DNA of 64,000 bases from Streptomyces bluensis. Its GTDB lineage: Bacteria; Actinomycetota; Actinomycetes; Streptomycetales; Streptomycetaceae. Shown piece after piece: positions 7,929 through 16,857 of the stretch (its first letter is position 1; every line of letters starts with the position of its first letter). The notes beneath the pieces were generated by a model. That model did not search any database. It was not told the origin of the DNA and saw nothing but the letters and a program-made list of their open reading frames with translations. Both the position numbers and the translations under genes were made by a program. The DNA lies in NCBI RefSeq assembly GCF_014650715.1, contig NZ_BMVM01000013.1, positions 1 through 64,000 of the forward strand. The letters are read 5' to 3'.

Positions 7929-10490
7929 TCACAGCCGTGGGTCCACCGGCTCCGACTCCAGCGCCAGCACCCCGAACACCGCCTCGTGCACACGCCACAG
8001 CGGCTCGCCCTCCGCCAGCCGGTCCAGGGCCTCCAGGCCCAGCGCGTACTCACGGACGGCCAGGGACCGCTTGTGGCCCAGGAAGCGGTGGCGGAGACGG
8101 GCCAGGTTGTCGGGGCGGGTGTACTCGGGGCCGTAGATGATCCGCAGGTACTCGCGGCCACGGCACTTGATGCCCGGCTGGACGAGACGGCCCCGCGCGT
8201 CGCGCACCACCGCCCCGGCGGGCTTGACCACCATGCCCTCGCCCCCGCGCCCGGTCATCTCCAGCCACCAGTCGATCCCGGCCCGTACCGACTCCGCGTC
8301 ACCCGTGTCCACGAAGAGACGCCGGGTCGTCTGCAGCAGGCCGCTGCCGTCGTGCTCGACGAGACGGTCGATCAGGGACAGCTGCTCGTCGTGGGGCAGG
8401 GCCGTGAGGCTGCGGCCCCGGACCGCGAGGATCTGGAAGGGCGCCAGGCGCACGCCCTCCAGGCCCTCGGTCGGCCAGCAGTAGCGCCGGTATGCCTCGG
8501 TGAACGCCGCCGCGTCCGCGGCCCGGTCCCGCTGCCTCGACAGCAGGTCGCCCACGTCCACACCCCGCGCCGCCGCACCCTCCAGCGCGGCCAGGGCACC
8601 CGGGAACGCCGCCCCGGAGGCGGCGCCGACCGCGGCGTACTGCGTCCGCAGCAACCCGGACGCCTTCAGCGACCACGGCATCAGTTCGGCGTCGAGCAGG
8701 AGCCAGTCCGTCTCCAGTTCGTCCCAGAGGCCGGCCTCGTCCGCGGACCGCCGCACCCGGGCGAGGACCTCCTCCGTCATCGCCTCGTCGTCGAAGAAGG
8801 GGCGCCCGGTGCGCGTGTACAGCGAGCCCGTGGGGCCGCCGGTCACACCGAAGCGCTCATCCGCGGCCGCCGCGTCCCGGCACACCAGCGCCACCGCCCG
8901 CGAACCCATGTGCTTCTCCTCGCACACGACCCGCGCGACCCCGTCCGCCGCGTACTGCGCGAAGGCCTCGGCCGGGTGCTCCAAGTAGCCCTCGATGCGG
9001 GAGGTGGCCGTGGGGGCCATCGTCGGGGGCAGGTATGGGAGCAGGCGCGGGTCCACGGCGAAACGGCTCATGACCTCCAGGGCCGCCGCCGCGTTCTCCT
9101 CGCGGACCGTGATCCGTCCCGCGTGACGGGTCTCCACGGTCCTGCGGCCGTGCACGTCCGCCAGGTCCAGCGGTCGTCCCTCGTGCCCGCCGGGCGCCTC
9201 GCTGGCGAGCGGCTTCGTGGGCTCGTACCAGACGCGTTCGGCCGGTACGTCGACGAGTTCCCGCTCCGGCCAGCGCAGTGCGGTGAGTTTGCCACCGAAG
9301 ACGGCGCCCGTGTCGAGGCAGATGGTGTTGTTGAGCCAGGTGGCCTGCGGAACCGGTGTGTGGCCGTACACGACCGCGGCGCGGCCCCGGTAGTCCTCCG
9401 CCCACGGGTAGCGCACCGGCAGGCCGAACTCGTCGGTCTCACCGGTCGTGTCGCCGTACAGGGCGTGCGAGCGCACCCGGCCCGAGGTGCGGCCGTGGTA
9501 CTTCTCGGGCAGGCCCGCGTGGCAGACGACGAGCCGGCCGCCGTCGAGGACGTAGTGGCTGACCAGGCCGTCGACGAACTCCCGTACCTGTGTGCGGAAC
9601 GCGTCGTCCTCCCTCTCCAGCTGCTCGACGGTCTCGGCGAGTCCGTGGGTGTGCTGGACCTTGCGGCCCTTCAGCCAGCGGCCCAGCTTGTTCTCGTGGT
9701 TGCCGGGTACGCAGAGCGCGTCGCCCGACGCGACCATGGACATCACGCGCCGCAGGACACCCGGGGTGTCCGGGCCGCGGTCGACGAGGTCGCCGACGAA
9801 GACCGCGGTACGGCCGTCCGGATGCGCGCCGTCGACGTAGCCCAGCTTTCCCAGCAGCGCCTCCAGTTCGGACGAGCAGCCGTGGATGTCGCCGATGATG
9901 TCGAACGGGCCGGTGAGGTGGGTGAGGTCGTTGAAGCGCTTCTCCGTGACGACGGTCGCGTTCTCCACCGCCTCCACGCCCCGCAGGACGTGCACCTTGC
10001 GGAAGCCCTCGCGCTCCAGATGCCGCAGGGAGCGGCGGAGTTCGCGGGTGTGGCGCTGGATCACCCGGCGTGGCATGTCCGCCCGGTCGGTGCGGCCCGC
10101 GTTGCGCTCGGCGCACACCTCCTCGGGGACGTCGAGGACGATCGCGATGGGCAGGACGTCGTACTTCTTGGCGAGGTCGACGAGCTGACGGCGGCTCTCC
10201 TGCTGCACGCTCGTCGCGTCGACGACCGTGCGCCGGCCGGCCGCGAGCCGCTTGCCGGCGATGTAGTGGAGTACGTCGAACGCGTCCCGGCTGGCGCTCT
10301 GGTCGTTCTCGTCGTCGGCGACGAGGCCGCGGCAGAAGTCCGACGAGATCACCTCGGTCGGCTGGAAGTGCCTGCGGGCGAAGGTCGACTTGCCGGACCC
10401 GGACGCGCCGATCAGCACCACGAGAGAGAGGTCGGTGACGGGCAGGGTGCGCCCCTGCACGTCTTCGGTCCGCTCCTGGGTCTGTGTCAT
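7929..10490 (-). CDS. pnkp: Polynucleotide kinase-phosphatase-ligase (bacterial Pnkp)
   Basis: 853 residues, matching the three-domain bacterial RNA-repair enzyme (Clostridium thermocellum Pnkp is of similar size). 5'-kinase: P-loop GASGSGKST at residues 28-36. 2',3'-phosphatase of the binuclear metallophosphoesterase type: GDIHG at 200-204, GDLVDRG at 233-239, GNHE at 263-266 and the GHTPV motif. C-terminal adenylyltransferase (ligase) with EEKHMGSR, nucleophile lysine at about residue 526, and GEGMVVKP near the end. It heals and seals broken RNA when activated by Hen1, whose gene overlaps by 4 nt immediately upstream. The start is the ATG in that overlap; the open frame before it is inside hen1. 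Confidence 0.95.
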   Translation of the reverse strand: MTQTQERTEDVQGRTLPVTDLSLVVLIGASGSGKSTFARRHFQPTEVISSDFCRGLVADDENDQSASRDAFDVLHYIAGKRLAAGRRTVVDATSVQQESRRQLVDLAKKYDVLPIAIVLDVPEEVCAERNAGRTDRADMPRRVIQRHTRELRRSLRHLEREGFRKVHVLRGVEAVENATVVTEKRFNDLTHLTGPFDIIGDIHGCSSELEALLGKLGYVDGAHPDGRTAVFVGDLVDRGPDTPGVLRRVMSMVASGDALCVPGNHENKLGRWLKGRKVQHTHGLAETVEQLEREDDAFRTQVREFVDGLVSHYVLDGGRLVVCHAGLPEKYHGRTSGRVRSHALYGDTTGETDEFGLPVRYPWAEDYRGRAAVVYGHTPVPQATWLNNTICLDTGAVFGGKLTALRWPERELVDVPAERVWYEPTKPLASEAPGGHEGRPLDLADVHGRRTVETRHAGRITVREENAAAALEVMSRFAVDPRLLPYLPPTMAPTATSRIEGYLEHPAEAFAQYAADGVARVVCEEKHMGSRAVALVCRDAAAADERFGVTGGPTGSLYTRTGRPFFDDEAMTEEVLARVRRSADEAGLWDELETDWLLLDAELMPWSLKASGLLRTQYAAVGAASGAAFPGALAALEGAAARGVDVGDLLSRQRDRAADAAAFTEAYRRYCWPTEGLEGVRLAPFQILAVRGRSLTALPHDEQLSLIDRLVEHDGSGLLQTTRRLFVDTGDAESVRAGIDWWLEMTGRGGEGMVVKPAGAVVRDARGRLVQPGIKCRGREYLRIIYGPEYTRPDNLARLRHRFLGHKRSLAVREYALGLEALDRLAEGEPLWRVHEAVFGVLALESEPVDPRL

Positions 10491-11995
10491 GCCGCTTTCG
10501 CCTCCTTCTCGTTCGTGGTCCTCGTCGTGGCTGTGTCCGTGGCCGTGTCCGTGGCTGTGTTCAGGGAGAACACGGCCATCTGGGTGGGTGGGCCCACCTC
10601 GGGGTCGTCGGGGCCGACGGGTACGAACTCCACGGCGTACCCGTGCCGTTCGGCCACCGCGTCCGCCCACCCCCGGAACTCGGCGCGCGTCCACTCGAAG
10701 CGGTGATCGCCGTGGCGGACGTGCCCGGCCGGGAGGCTCTCCCAGCGGACGTTGTACTCGACGTTCGGCGTGGTCACGAGCACGGTGCGGGGTCGTGCGG
10801 AGCCGAACACCGCGTATTCCAGGGCAGGCAGCCGCGGGGGGTCGAGGTGCTCGACGACCTCGCTGAGCACGGCGGCGTCGTATCCCCGCAGCCGCTTGTC
10901 GGTGTACGCGAGCGAGCCCTGGAAGAGCCTGACGCGCGAGGCCTGCCGCTCCCCCATGCGGTCCAGCTTCAGCCGGCGCGAGGCGATGGTGAGGGCGCGC
11001 ACGGACACGTCGACGCCGACGATCTCGGTGAACCGCGGGTCCTTGAGCAGCGCCTGTACCAACTGGCCCTGTCCACAGCCGAGATCGAGCACGCGCGCGG
11101 CCCCGGCGGACCGCAGCGCCGCGATGATCGCGTCCCTGCGCTGCACGGCGAGCGGAGTCGGTTTCTCCTCCGTCTCGTGCTCCGCCTCGACCGCGTTGTC
11201 GATCTCCTCGACCTCGCTGTCGTCCGTCTCGGCCAGGCGTACGAGCTCCAGCCGCTCCATCGCCTGGCGCGTCAGCGACCAGCGGCGCGAGAGGTAGCGG
11301 CTGGTGATCAGCTTGTGCTCCGGGTGGCCGGGCAGCCAGCCCTCACCGGCCCGCAGCAGCTTGTCCACCTCGTCGGGCGCCACCCAGTAGTGCTTGGCGT
11401 CGTCGAGGACGGGGAGGAGGACGTACAGGTGACGGAGGGCCTCGGCCAGGGTCCGCTCCTCCGACTCCAGCACGAGGCGTACGTAGCGGGAGTCGCCCCA
11501 CTCGGGGAACCCGGTGTCCAGCGGCACCGCGTCCACGGTCACCGTCCAGCCGAGCGGCTCGAAGAGCCCACGGACCAGGTCGGGTCCGCCCCGGGCGGGC
11601 AGCGCCGGTATCTCGATACGCAACGGGCGGACGGCGCCCGGGAGTTCGGGCCGGGCGCGGCAGGTGCCCTTCATCGCGCTGGAGAACACGCTACTCAGCG
11701 CGACGGCGAGCAGGGAGGAGGCCGCGTAGGGGCGGTCGTTCACGTACTGGGCCAGCGCCGCGTCGGGGGCGCCGCCCCGGCCCTTGCCCTTGCCGCGCCG
11801 GACCAGTGCCACGGCATCGACCTCCAGCAGCAGTGCGACCGTGCAGCGCTCGGCGCTCGCCTCGGGGTAGAGGACGTGGGCCGTGCCGTAGGAGGTGGAG
11901 AACGCCTGCGCGTTGTCGGGGTGCTTGTGCAGCAGGAAACCGAGATCGGTCGCCGGGCGCTCCGGTGTGCCGGTGGTGCTGATCGTCAGGAACAC
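10487..11995 (-). CDS. hen1: 3'-terminal RNA ribose 2'-O-methyltransferase Hen1
   Basis: 502 residues. The N-terminal half is the bacterial Hen1 domain that stimulates Pnkp ligase; the C-terminal half (from about residue 295) is the methyltransferase with AdoMet motif VLDLGCGQGQL and metal-binding SEVVEHLDPPRL near residues 376-388, then a later His in GHVRHGDHRFEW. It marks the repaired RNA 3' end at the junction with a 2'-O-methyl group, protecting it from recutting by a ribotoxin. First gene of the pnkp operon. The last 25 residues are low complexity (TATDTATDTAT) encoded by imperfect 9-bp repeats; these are absent from the catalytic core and of unknown meaning. Confidence 0.95.
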   Translation of the reverse strand: MFLTISTTGTPERPATDLGFLLHKHPDNAQAFSTSYGTAHVLYPEASAERCTVALLLEVDAVALVRRGKGKGRGGAPDAALAQYVNDRPYAASSLLAVALSSVFSSAMKGTCRARPELPGAVRPLRIEIPALPARGGPDLVRGLFEPLGWTVTVDAVPLDTGFPEWGDSRYVRLVLESEERTLAEALRHLYVLLPVLDDAKHYWVAPDEVDKLLRAGEGWLPGHPEHKLITSRYLSRRWSLTRQAMERLELVRLAETDDSEVEEIDNAVEAEHETEEKPTPLAVQRRDAIIAALRSAGAARVLDLGCGQGQLVQALLKDPRFTEIVGVDVSVRALTIASRRLKLDRMGERQASRVRLFQGSLAYTDKRLRGYDAAVLSEVVEHLDPPRLPALEYAVFGSARPRTVLVTTPNVEYNVRWESLPAGHVRHGDHRFEWTRAEFRGWADAVAERHGYAVEFVPVGPDDPEVGPPTQMAVFSLNTATDTATDTATTRTTNEKEAKAA

Positions 11996-12199
11996 TGTGG
12001 TGACACCTCGAAATACCTTCTGAGCCGCGAATCGTCATCGTGCCCTGCGACGCCATGCACAACGGGTGCACATCTACGGAGGGTTGACAGATCTGGCCAC
12101 GGGAGCGCCGCTTCTTCGGCGCGCCCGGACAACGTACAGCGAGCGACCACCGATGCTCTCAAGATTTTTTACTCACCCGCGCTCACTCGGCGGCGCCTC

Positions 12200-12237
12200 C
12201 GCCGGCCGTCCCGCGCGGGTGCGCGGGACGGCCGGCG
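12200..12237 (-). terminator. Strong hairpin terminator after the first CNNM pair
   Basis: Perfect 17-bp arms (12200-12216 and 12221-12237, GC-rich, beginning CGCCGGCCGTCCCGCGC) around a GGGT loop, 3 nt beyond the stop of the 340-residue CNNM gene on the minus strand. As usual in Streptomyces it has no long U-tract. Confidence 0.8.
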
Positions 12238-12240
12238 TGG

Positions 12241-13263
12241 TCACGTGGTGGCGGGTGCCGGGCCGACCAGTTCCGTCAGGACGTCCTCCATCGTCACGAA
12301 GCCGAGGACCGCGCCGGTCTGGCCGGTGACCGCGGCGAGATGGCTGCCGTCGGCGCGCAGGGTGGTGAGGGTGTCGTCCAGCGGGGTGTCGATGCGGACC
12401 CGGGTGACCGGGTGGAACGCGCCGCGCGGGAACGGCTGGTCGCGTTCGGTGACGCCGAGGGTGTCCTTGATGTGCAGGTAGCCCATCAGGGTTCCGTCGG
12501 GGCCGGTGACGGGGAAGCGGGAGTAGCCCGCCTCGGCCGCGATCCGTTCCAGTTCGGCCGGGGTGACCGTGTGCCCGACGGTGCGCATCGTGCCGGCGGG
12601 GACGAGGATCTCGCCGACCGGGCGTGTGCCCAGTTCCAGCGCGTCCCGCAGCCGTTCGCCGTCGGCGGGTGACAGCAGTCCGGCCTCGCTGGAGTCCACG
12701 ACCATGCGCGCCAGCTGGTCGTCGGTGAAGACCGCCTCGACCTCGTCCTTCGGCTCCACCCGCAGCAGCCTCAGCAGCGCGTTGGCGAAGGCGTTGATGC
12801 CGAACACGACCGGCCTGAGCGCCTGGGTGAGGGCGATCAGGGGCGGGCCGAGCAGCAGTGCGGTGGGCACGGGGGCGGCGAGGGCGATGTTCTTCGGGAT
12901 CATCTCGCCGATCAGCATGTGCAGGTACGTCGCCGCGGTGAGCGCGATGACGAACGCGATCGGGTGCACCAGCCCGTCCGGGACACGGGCCGCCTCGAAG
13001 GCGGGCTCCAGCAGGTGCGCGATGGCCGGTTCGGCGACCGCGCCGAGCACCAGCGAGGAGACGGTGATGCCGAGCTGGGCGGTGGCCATGACCGCGGAGA
13101 GGTGTTCCAGGCCCCACAGGGTCATGCGGGCCCGTTTGTCGCCCTCCTTCGCCCGCGGCTCGATCTGGCTGCGCCGCACGGAGATCAGGGCGAACTCGCC
13201 GCCCACGAAGAACGCGTTCGTGAGCAGGGTCAGGGCACCGATGGCAAGCTGCAGAACGGTCAT
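12241..13263 (-). CDS. Hemolysin C/CNNM-family membrane protein (DUF21 + CBS), pair A second gene
   Basis: 340 residues. The N-terminal DUF21/CNNM transmembrane domain has about three membrane helices with the family's LGITVSSLVLGAVAEPAI and GEMIPKN signatures, followed by a CBS pair ending VLGFVTMEDVLTELVG. The C-terminal CorC/HlyC domain seen in the partner is missing. CNNM/CorC proteins are linked to Mg2+/Co2+ efflux or membrane ion homeostasis; transport was not shown for this subgroup as far as I know. The start overlaps the stop of the longer partner by 4 nt. A near-identical two-gene layout recurs at 36609-39001. Confidence 0.85.
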   Translation of the reverse strand: MTVLQLAIGALTLLTNAFFVGGEFALISVRRSQIEPRAKEGDKRARMTLWGLEHLSAVMATAQLGITVSSLVLGAVAEPAIAHLLEPAFEAARVPDGLVHPIAFVIALTAATYLHMLIGEMIPKNIALAAPVPTALLLGPPLIALTQALRPVVFGINAFANALLRLLRVEPKDEVEAVFTDDQLARMVVDSSEAGLLSPADGERLRDALELGTRPVGEILVPAGTMRTVGHTVTPAELERIAAEAGYSRFPVTGPDGTLMGYLHIKDTLGVTERDQPFPRGAFHPVTRVRIDTPLDDTLTTLRADGSHLAAVTGQTGAVLGFVTMEDVLTELVGPAPATT

Positions 13264-14600
13264 CGGGCCACCTCCGGCTGCCGCTCCCGGCTCTGCGGGG
13301 AAGCGGGTGCGGTGATCCGGACGCGGTCGGCCCGGTGGTGGTCGACGTCGAGGACGTCCAGCTGCCAGCCGTCGAGTTCGAGGACGTCGCCCTTGACGGG
13401 GATGCGTGCCAGACGGGTGGCGATCAGGCCGGCCACGGTCTCGTACGGACCCTCCGGTGCCGTGAGCCCTATCTCGGTGAGCTGGTCGATACGGACGGAG
13501 CCGTCGGCCTCCCAGACGCCTCGGCCGTCGCCCGTCGTGGGGGCGGGCAGCAGGTCGGGCACCTCGACGGGGTCGTGCTCGTCGCGCACCTCGCCGACGA
13601 CCTCCTCGACGATGTCCTCCACGGTGGCCACGCCCGCCGTGCCGCCGTACTCGTCGATGACCACGGCCATCGTGCGGGTCGCCCGCAGCCGCTCCAGGAG
13701 CCGGTCGGCGGTCAGGCTGTCCGGGACCCGCAGCGGCTCCGTGGCCAGCTCGGTCACGGGTGTGAGCTGCCGTTTCCCGGGCGGCAGGGCGAGGACGTCG
13801 CGGATGTGGACGGAGCCGATGACCTCGTCCAGGCTGTCGCGGTAGACCGGGAAGCGGGACAGGCCGGTGGCGTACGCCAGGTTCGCCGCGTCAGCCGCCG
13901 TGGCGTGGGCTTCCAGCGCCCGGACGTCGACCCGCGGCGTCATCACGTTCTCGGCCGTGAGCTCACTGAGGTGCAGGGTGCGTACGAAGAGCTCGGCGGA
14001 GTCCGCTTCCAGCGCGCCCTCGGCGGCCGAGTGCCGGGCCAGCGCGACCAGTTCCTCGGGGCCGCGGGCGGAGGCCAGTTCCTCGGCGGGTTCCAGGCCG
14101 AAGCGGCGTACGAAACGGTTCGCGGTGTTGTTCAGGTGCCGGATGAACGGCCCGAAGGTCGCCGTGAAACCGCGCTGCGGGGCCGCGACCACCTTGGCGA
14201 CGGCCAGCGGCCGGGAGATCGCCCAGTTCTTGGGCACCAGCTCACCCACCACCATCAGGACGACGGTGGAGAGGGCCACGCCCAGCACGGTGGCCACGGA
14301 GGAGGCGGCACCACCGAGGCCGGCCGCCTGGAGCGGGCCGCGCAGCAGCACCGCGAGCGACGGCTCGGCGAGCATACCGATCACCAGCGAGGTGACCGTG
14401 ATGCCGAGTTGGGCGCCGGACAGCTGGACCGTCAGACGGCGTACGGCCTTCAGCGCGCCCTCGGCGCCGCGCTCACCGGCCTCCGCGGCGCGTTCCAGCT
14501 CACCGCGCTCGACGGTGGTCAGGGAGAACTCCGCGGCGACGAACACGGCGCAGGCCAGTGTGAGGAGAAGGGCCACCAGGAGCAGCAGGACCTCGGTCAC
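13260..14600 (-). CDS. Hemolysin C/CNNM-family membrane protein with CorC/HlyC domain, pair A first gene
   Basis: 446 residues, GTG start. DUF21 domain with LGITVTSLVIGMLAEPSL and GELVPKNWAISRP, CBS pair containing MTPRVDVRAL and VVIDEYGGTAGVATVEDIVEEVVGE, and a C-terminal CorC_HlyC transporter-associated domain ending near VDHHRADRVRI. This is the full-length member of a two-gene operon with the shorter CNNM protein. Its 5' region (to the divergent spo0M) is about 450 bp and holds a 10-bp hairpin and one CTACA-N4-TGTAG palindrome. Expected role: divalent cation (Mg/Co) homeostasis at the membrane; the TlyC/hemolysin name is historical. Confidence 0.87.
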   Translation of the reverse strand: MTEVLLLLVALLLTLACAVFVAAEFSLTTVERGELERAAEAGERGAEGALKAVRRLTVQLSGAQLGITVTSLVIGMLAEPSLAVLLRGPLQAAGLGGAASSVATVLGVALSTVVLMVVGELVPKNWAISRPLAVAKVVAAPQRGFTATFGPFIRHLNNTANRFVRRFGLEPAEELASARGPEELVALARHSAAEGALEADSAELFVRTLHLSELTAENVMTPRVDVRALEAHATAADAANLAYATGLSRFPVYRDSLDEVIGSVHIRDVLALPPGKRQLTPVTELATEPLRVPDSLTADRLLERLRATRTMAVVIDEYGGTAGVATVEDIVEEVVGEVRDEHDPVEVPDLLPAPTTGDGRGVWEADGSVRIDQLTEIGLTAPEGPYETVAGLIATRLARIPVKGDVLELDGWQLDVLDVDHHRADRVRITAPASPQSRERQPEVAR

Positions 14601-14743
14601 CGCGCCACCCCCGTTCCCTCACTCACAGGCAGCGTGGGCTGCGGGCGGGGCATGCGGGGCATGGCACAGCTGGTACTGGGAGGCTCACCCATGGTGGGAC
14701 CGTGGCTCCTTCGCGATTCGGCGGGTCGGGTCGACCCTGGGAT

Positions 14744-14767
14744 GGGGAGAGTGTCGGCACTCTCCCC
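14744..14767. promoter_or_regulatory. 10-bp inverted repeat in the spo0M/CNNM intergenic region
   Basis: GGGGAGAGTG-TCGG-CACTCTCCCC, perfect arms, about 145 nt upstream of CNNM pair A and 280 nt before spo0M. In the RNA leader of the CNNM operon it would fold into a stable hairpin; it could also be an operator. The rest of the 14601-15046 gap has no credible gene. It holds three TTTCCG copies at 14950-14982 and the palindrome at 14894. Confidence 0.45.
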
Positions 14768-14893
14768 ACATGGTAAAGGGAGAGCAAAGCACTGTGGGCA
14801 AGCCCGTGGCTGCCCCTGCAATGCGGCAGTTTTCGGACTTTTCCAAGTCGAGGTCCGGGACCTACCCGTCGGCGAGCCCGCCCACGCCTATGC

Positions 14894-14909
14894 TTCTACA
14901 CGCTTGTAG
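14894..14909. promoter_or_regulatory. Ter-region palindrome, site 1 (TTCTACA-N4-TGTAG)
   Basis: TTCTACACGCTTGTAG: half-sites CTACA and TGTAG separated by 4 nt. It lies 138 nt before spo0M and 294 nt upstream of the divergent CNNM pair A start. One of four copies in the window (also 16134, 39321, 41183), all next to Ter, Spo0M or CNNM genes; hence a likely shared regulator binding site. Confidence 0.65.
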
Positions 14910-15046
14910 CGAACGGCCGGACGCTTCCGGTTGTTCCCTGTGCCGCGACCTTTCCGGACCGTCTTTCCGCATGACCTTTCCGCACCACCCGTCCGGACCA
15001 CGGCACACCCCGACAGGACAGACGCACGTAAGGAGTGGACGCCGCG

Positions 15047-16054
15047 ATGGTGTTCAAACGGCTGCTCGGCTCGCTCGGCGTGGGCGGCCCCACGGTCGAC
15101 ACGGTCCTCAACCCCGGCGCGGCCCGGCCCGGCGGCGGGCTGACCGGCCAGGTCCACCTCAAGGGCGGTGACGCCGACTTCGACATCGAGCACATCACCC
15201 TGGAGCTGGTGGCGCGGGTCGAGGCCGAGCACGAGGACGGCGAGAGCGAGGGCGTCGTCACCTTCGAGCGCTTCACCGTCGCGGGTGGCTTCCGCCTCGC
15301 CGCGGGACAGCACCACAGCCTCCCGTTCACGGTGACGCTGCCGTGGGAGACCCCGATCACCGAGCTGTACGGCCAGCCCCTGGGCATCGTGCTCGGCGTC
15401 CGCACCGAACTGGCCGTGGCCGGCGCCAAGGACAAGGGGGACCTCGACCAGCTGGCCGTGGGCCCGCTGCCCGCCCAGGAAGCCGTCCTCGAAGCGCTCG
15501 GCCAGCTCGGCTTCGGCTTCAGGTCCGCCGACCTGGAGTACGGGCACATCGGCGGCACCGGCCAGCAACTGCCCTTCTACCAGGAGATCGAGCTCACCCC
15601 CTCCCCGCAGTACGCCCACCAGATCAACGAGATCGAGGTGACCTTCCTCGCCCACCCGGCCGGGATGGACATCGTCCTGGAGGCCGACAAACGAGGCGGC
15701 CTGTTCAGCCAGGGCCACGACGCGCTCACCCGTTTCACCGTCTCCCACGACACGGTCGCCCACCAGGACTGGAACACCCTGGTCGACGGCTGGATCCGCC
15801 GGCTCGTCGACCACCGGGCGTCGTACGCCTCCCACGCCCCGTACGGGCACCAGGACCCCTACGGGCACGGGCACGGCCAAGGCCACGGGCACGACGAGCA
15901 CCACCACGACGGCCACCGCTCCGGCCCCGGCATGGGCACCGTCGTCGCCGCCGGTGCCGCCGGACTGGCCGTCGGTGTCGTCGGCGGCATGGTCGCCGCC
16001 GAAGTCGTCGACGAGGTCGGCGACTTCTTCGAAGGTGACGACGAGGACAGCTGA
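15047..16054 (+). CDS. Spo0M-family sporulation-control/arrestin-like protein
   Basis: 335 residues. Residues 1 to about 250 are the Spo0M domain (arrestin-like beta-sandwich), with GGPTVDTVLNPGAARPGG near the N-terminus and LPFYQEIELTPSPQYAHQIN. Bacillus Spo0M negatively influences sporulation initiation. The Streptomyces protein adds a His/Gly-rich stretch at about 263-295 (GHGHGQGHGHDEHHHDGH, potentially metal binding), then a small-residue hydrophobic helix (GTVVAAGAAGLAVGVVGGMV) and an acidic tail. The ATG at 15047 follows AAGGAG by 11 nt; a GTG at 15035 is the alternative. Transcribed just ahead of terB but separated from it by a terminator and its own palindrome, so co-regulated rather than co-transcribed. 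Confidence 0.85.
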   Translation: MVFKRLLGSLGVGGPTVDTVLNPGAARPGGGLTGQVHLKGGDADFDIEHITLELVARVEAEHEDGESEGVVTFERFTVAGGFRLAAGQHHSLPFTVTLPWETPITELYGQPLGIVLGVRTELAVAGAKDKGDLDQLAVGPLPAQEAVLEALGQLGFGFRSADLEYGHIGGTGQQLPFYQEIELTPSPQYAHQINEIEVTFLAHPAGMDIVLEADKRGGLFSQGHDALTRFTVSHDTVAHQDWNTLVDGWIRRLVDHRASYASHAPYGHQDPYGHGHGQGHGHDEHHHDGHRSGPGMGTVVAAGAAGLAVGVVGGMVAAEVVDEVGDFFEGDDEDS

Positions 16055-16091
16055 CCGCGGGACCACCGGCACATCGGTGAAGGACTCGCAC

Positions 16092-16127
16092 GCAGGGGGC
16101 GGAGAGACCCGGTTCTCCGCCCCCTGC
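16092..16127 (+). terminator. Terminator between spo0M and terB
   Basis: GCAGGGGGCGGAGA (16092-16105) pairs perfectly with 16114-16127; 14-bp GC-rich stem, 8-nt loop, about 40 nt past the spo0M stop and just ahead of palindrome site 2. Confidence 0.8.
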
Positions 16128-16133
16128 TGGTAA

Positions 16134-16153
16134 CTTCTACATCAATGTAGAAG
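16134..16153. promoter_or_regulatory. Ter-region palindrome, site 2 (upstream of terB)
   Basis: CTTCTACATCAATGTAGAAG, the most perfect copy: 9-bp arms around CA, 69 nt before the terB ATG and directly after the spo0M terminator, hence in the terB promoter region. Confidence 0.7.
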
Positions 16154-16221
16154 ATCGGGGCCGGGTCTGCACCGGCCCGGCCCCGGTCTGCACTCACCCC
16201 GAGACACGTAACGGAGCCGGC

Positions 16222-16677
16222 ATGGCCCTGTGGGACCGCATCAAGGAATCCGCGTCGACAATGCAGACGCAGCTCATGGCGAAGAAGAACGACCTCAAGA
16301 GCGGCGCCTTCCGCGACGCCAGCATGGCCATGTGCGCCCTCGTCGCAGCCGCCGACGGCACCATCGACCCCGCCGAACGCCAACGCGTCGCCCAGCTCAT
16401 CGCCACCAACGAAGTCCTCCAGAACTTCGACGCCATGGACCTGCGGCGCCGCTTCGAGGACAACCTCGACAAGCTCACCGCCGACTTCGACTTCGGCAAG
16501 GTCAGCGTCCTGCAGGAAATCGCCAAGGCCAAGAAGAAGCCCGCCGAAGCCCGCGCGGTCATCCAGATCGGCATCGTCATCGGCGGCGCCGACGGCGACT
16601 TCGACAAGACCGAACAAGCCATCGTCCGCGAGGCCTGCTTCACCCTCGACCTGCCGCCCCACGAATTCGACCTCTGA
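16222..16677 (+). CDS. terB: TerB-family tellurite-resistance/stress protein
   Basis: 151 residues, all-helical TerB fold. Two acidic repeats are visible: AAADGTIDPAERQRVAQLI and GGADGDFDKTEQAIVREA, the expected metal-binding/interaction surface, with C-terminal FTLDLPPHEFDL. TerB works at the inner face of the membrane with TerC/TerD-type proteins in tellurite, phage and colicin resistance and general envelope stress; TerD genes are at 41-43 kb in this window. ATG preceded by GGAG at good spacing. Monocistronic: a terminator lies before it and another follows. Confidence 0.9.
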   Translation: MALWDRIKESASTMQTQLMAKKNDLKSGAFRDASMAMCALVAAADGTIDPAERQRVAQLIATNEVLQNFDAMDLRRRFEDNLDKLTADFDFGKVSVLQEIAKAKKKPAEARAVIQIGIVIGGADGDFDKTEQAIVREACFTLDLPPHEFDL

Positions 16678-16718
16678 CCACCTCACACATCCGTTCTCTG
16701 ACCTCCCCACGACACTCG

Positions 16719-16748
16719 TGCCGGGCCGCCCACCACAACGGCCCGGCA
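16719..16748 (+). terminator. Terminator after terB
   Basis: TGCCGGGCCG / CGGCCCGGCA, perfect 10-bp arms with a 10-nt loop, about 40 nt downstream of the terB stop. Confidence 0.75.
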
Positions 16749-16857
16749 CCCATTCGGCGTGATGTCGGGGGTGACATCAGCCCATGTGGGCGGTATGCAA
16801 TGCCTGTGTGGTGTGTCGTATGCGTGCGTATGTGCGTCAGGGGGAGTGGGCCGCGGC

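Noticed and set aside
7881..10706. 941-codon plus-strand frame opposite pnkp
   Set aside because: Antisense shadow with no domain; pnkp motifs on the minus strand are complete.
12084..12089. Perfect TTGACA -35 box on the plus strand
   Set aside because: No plus-strand gene follows within several hundred bases and no -10 at proper spacing.
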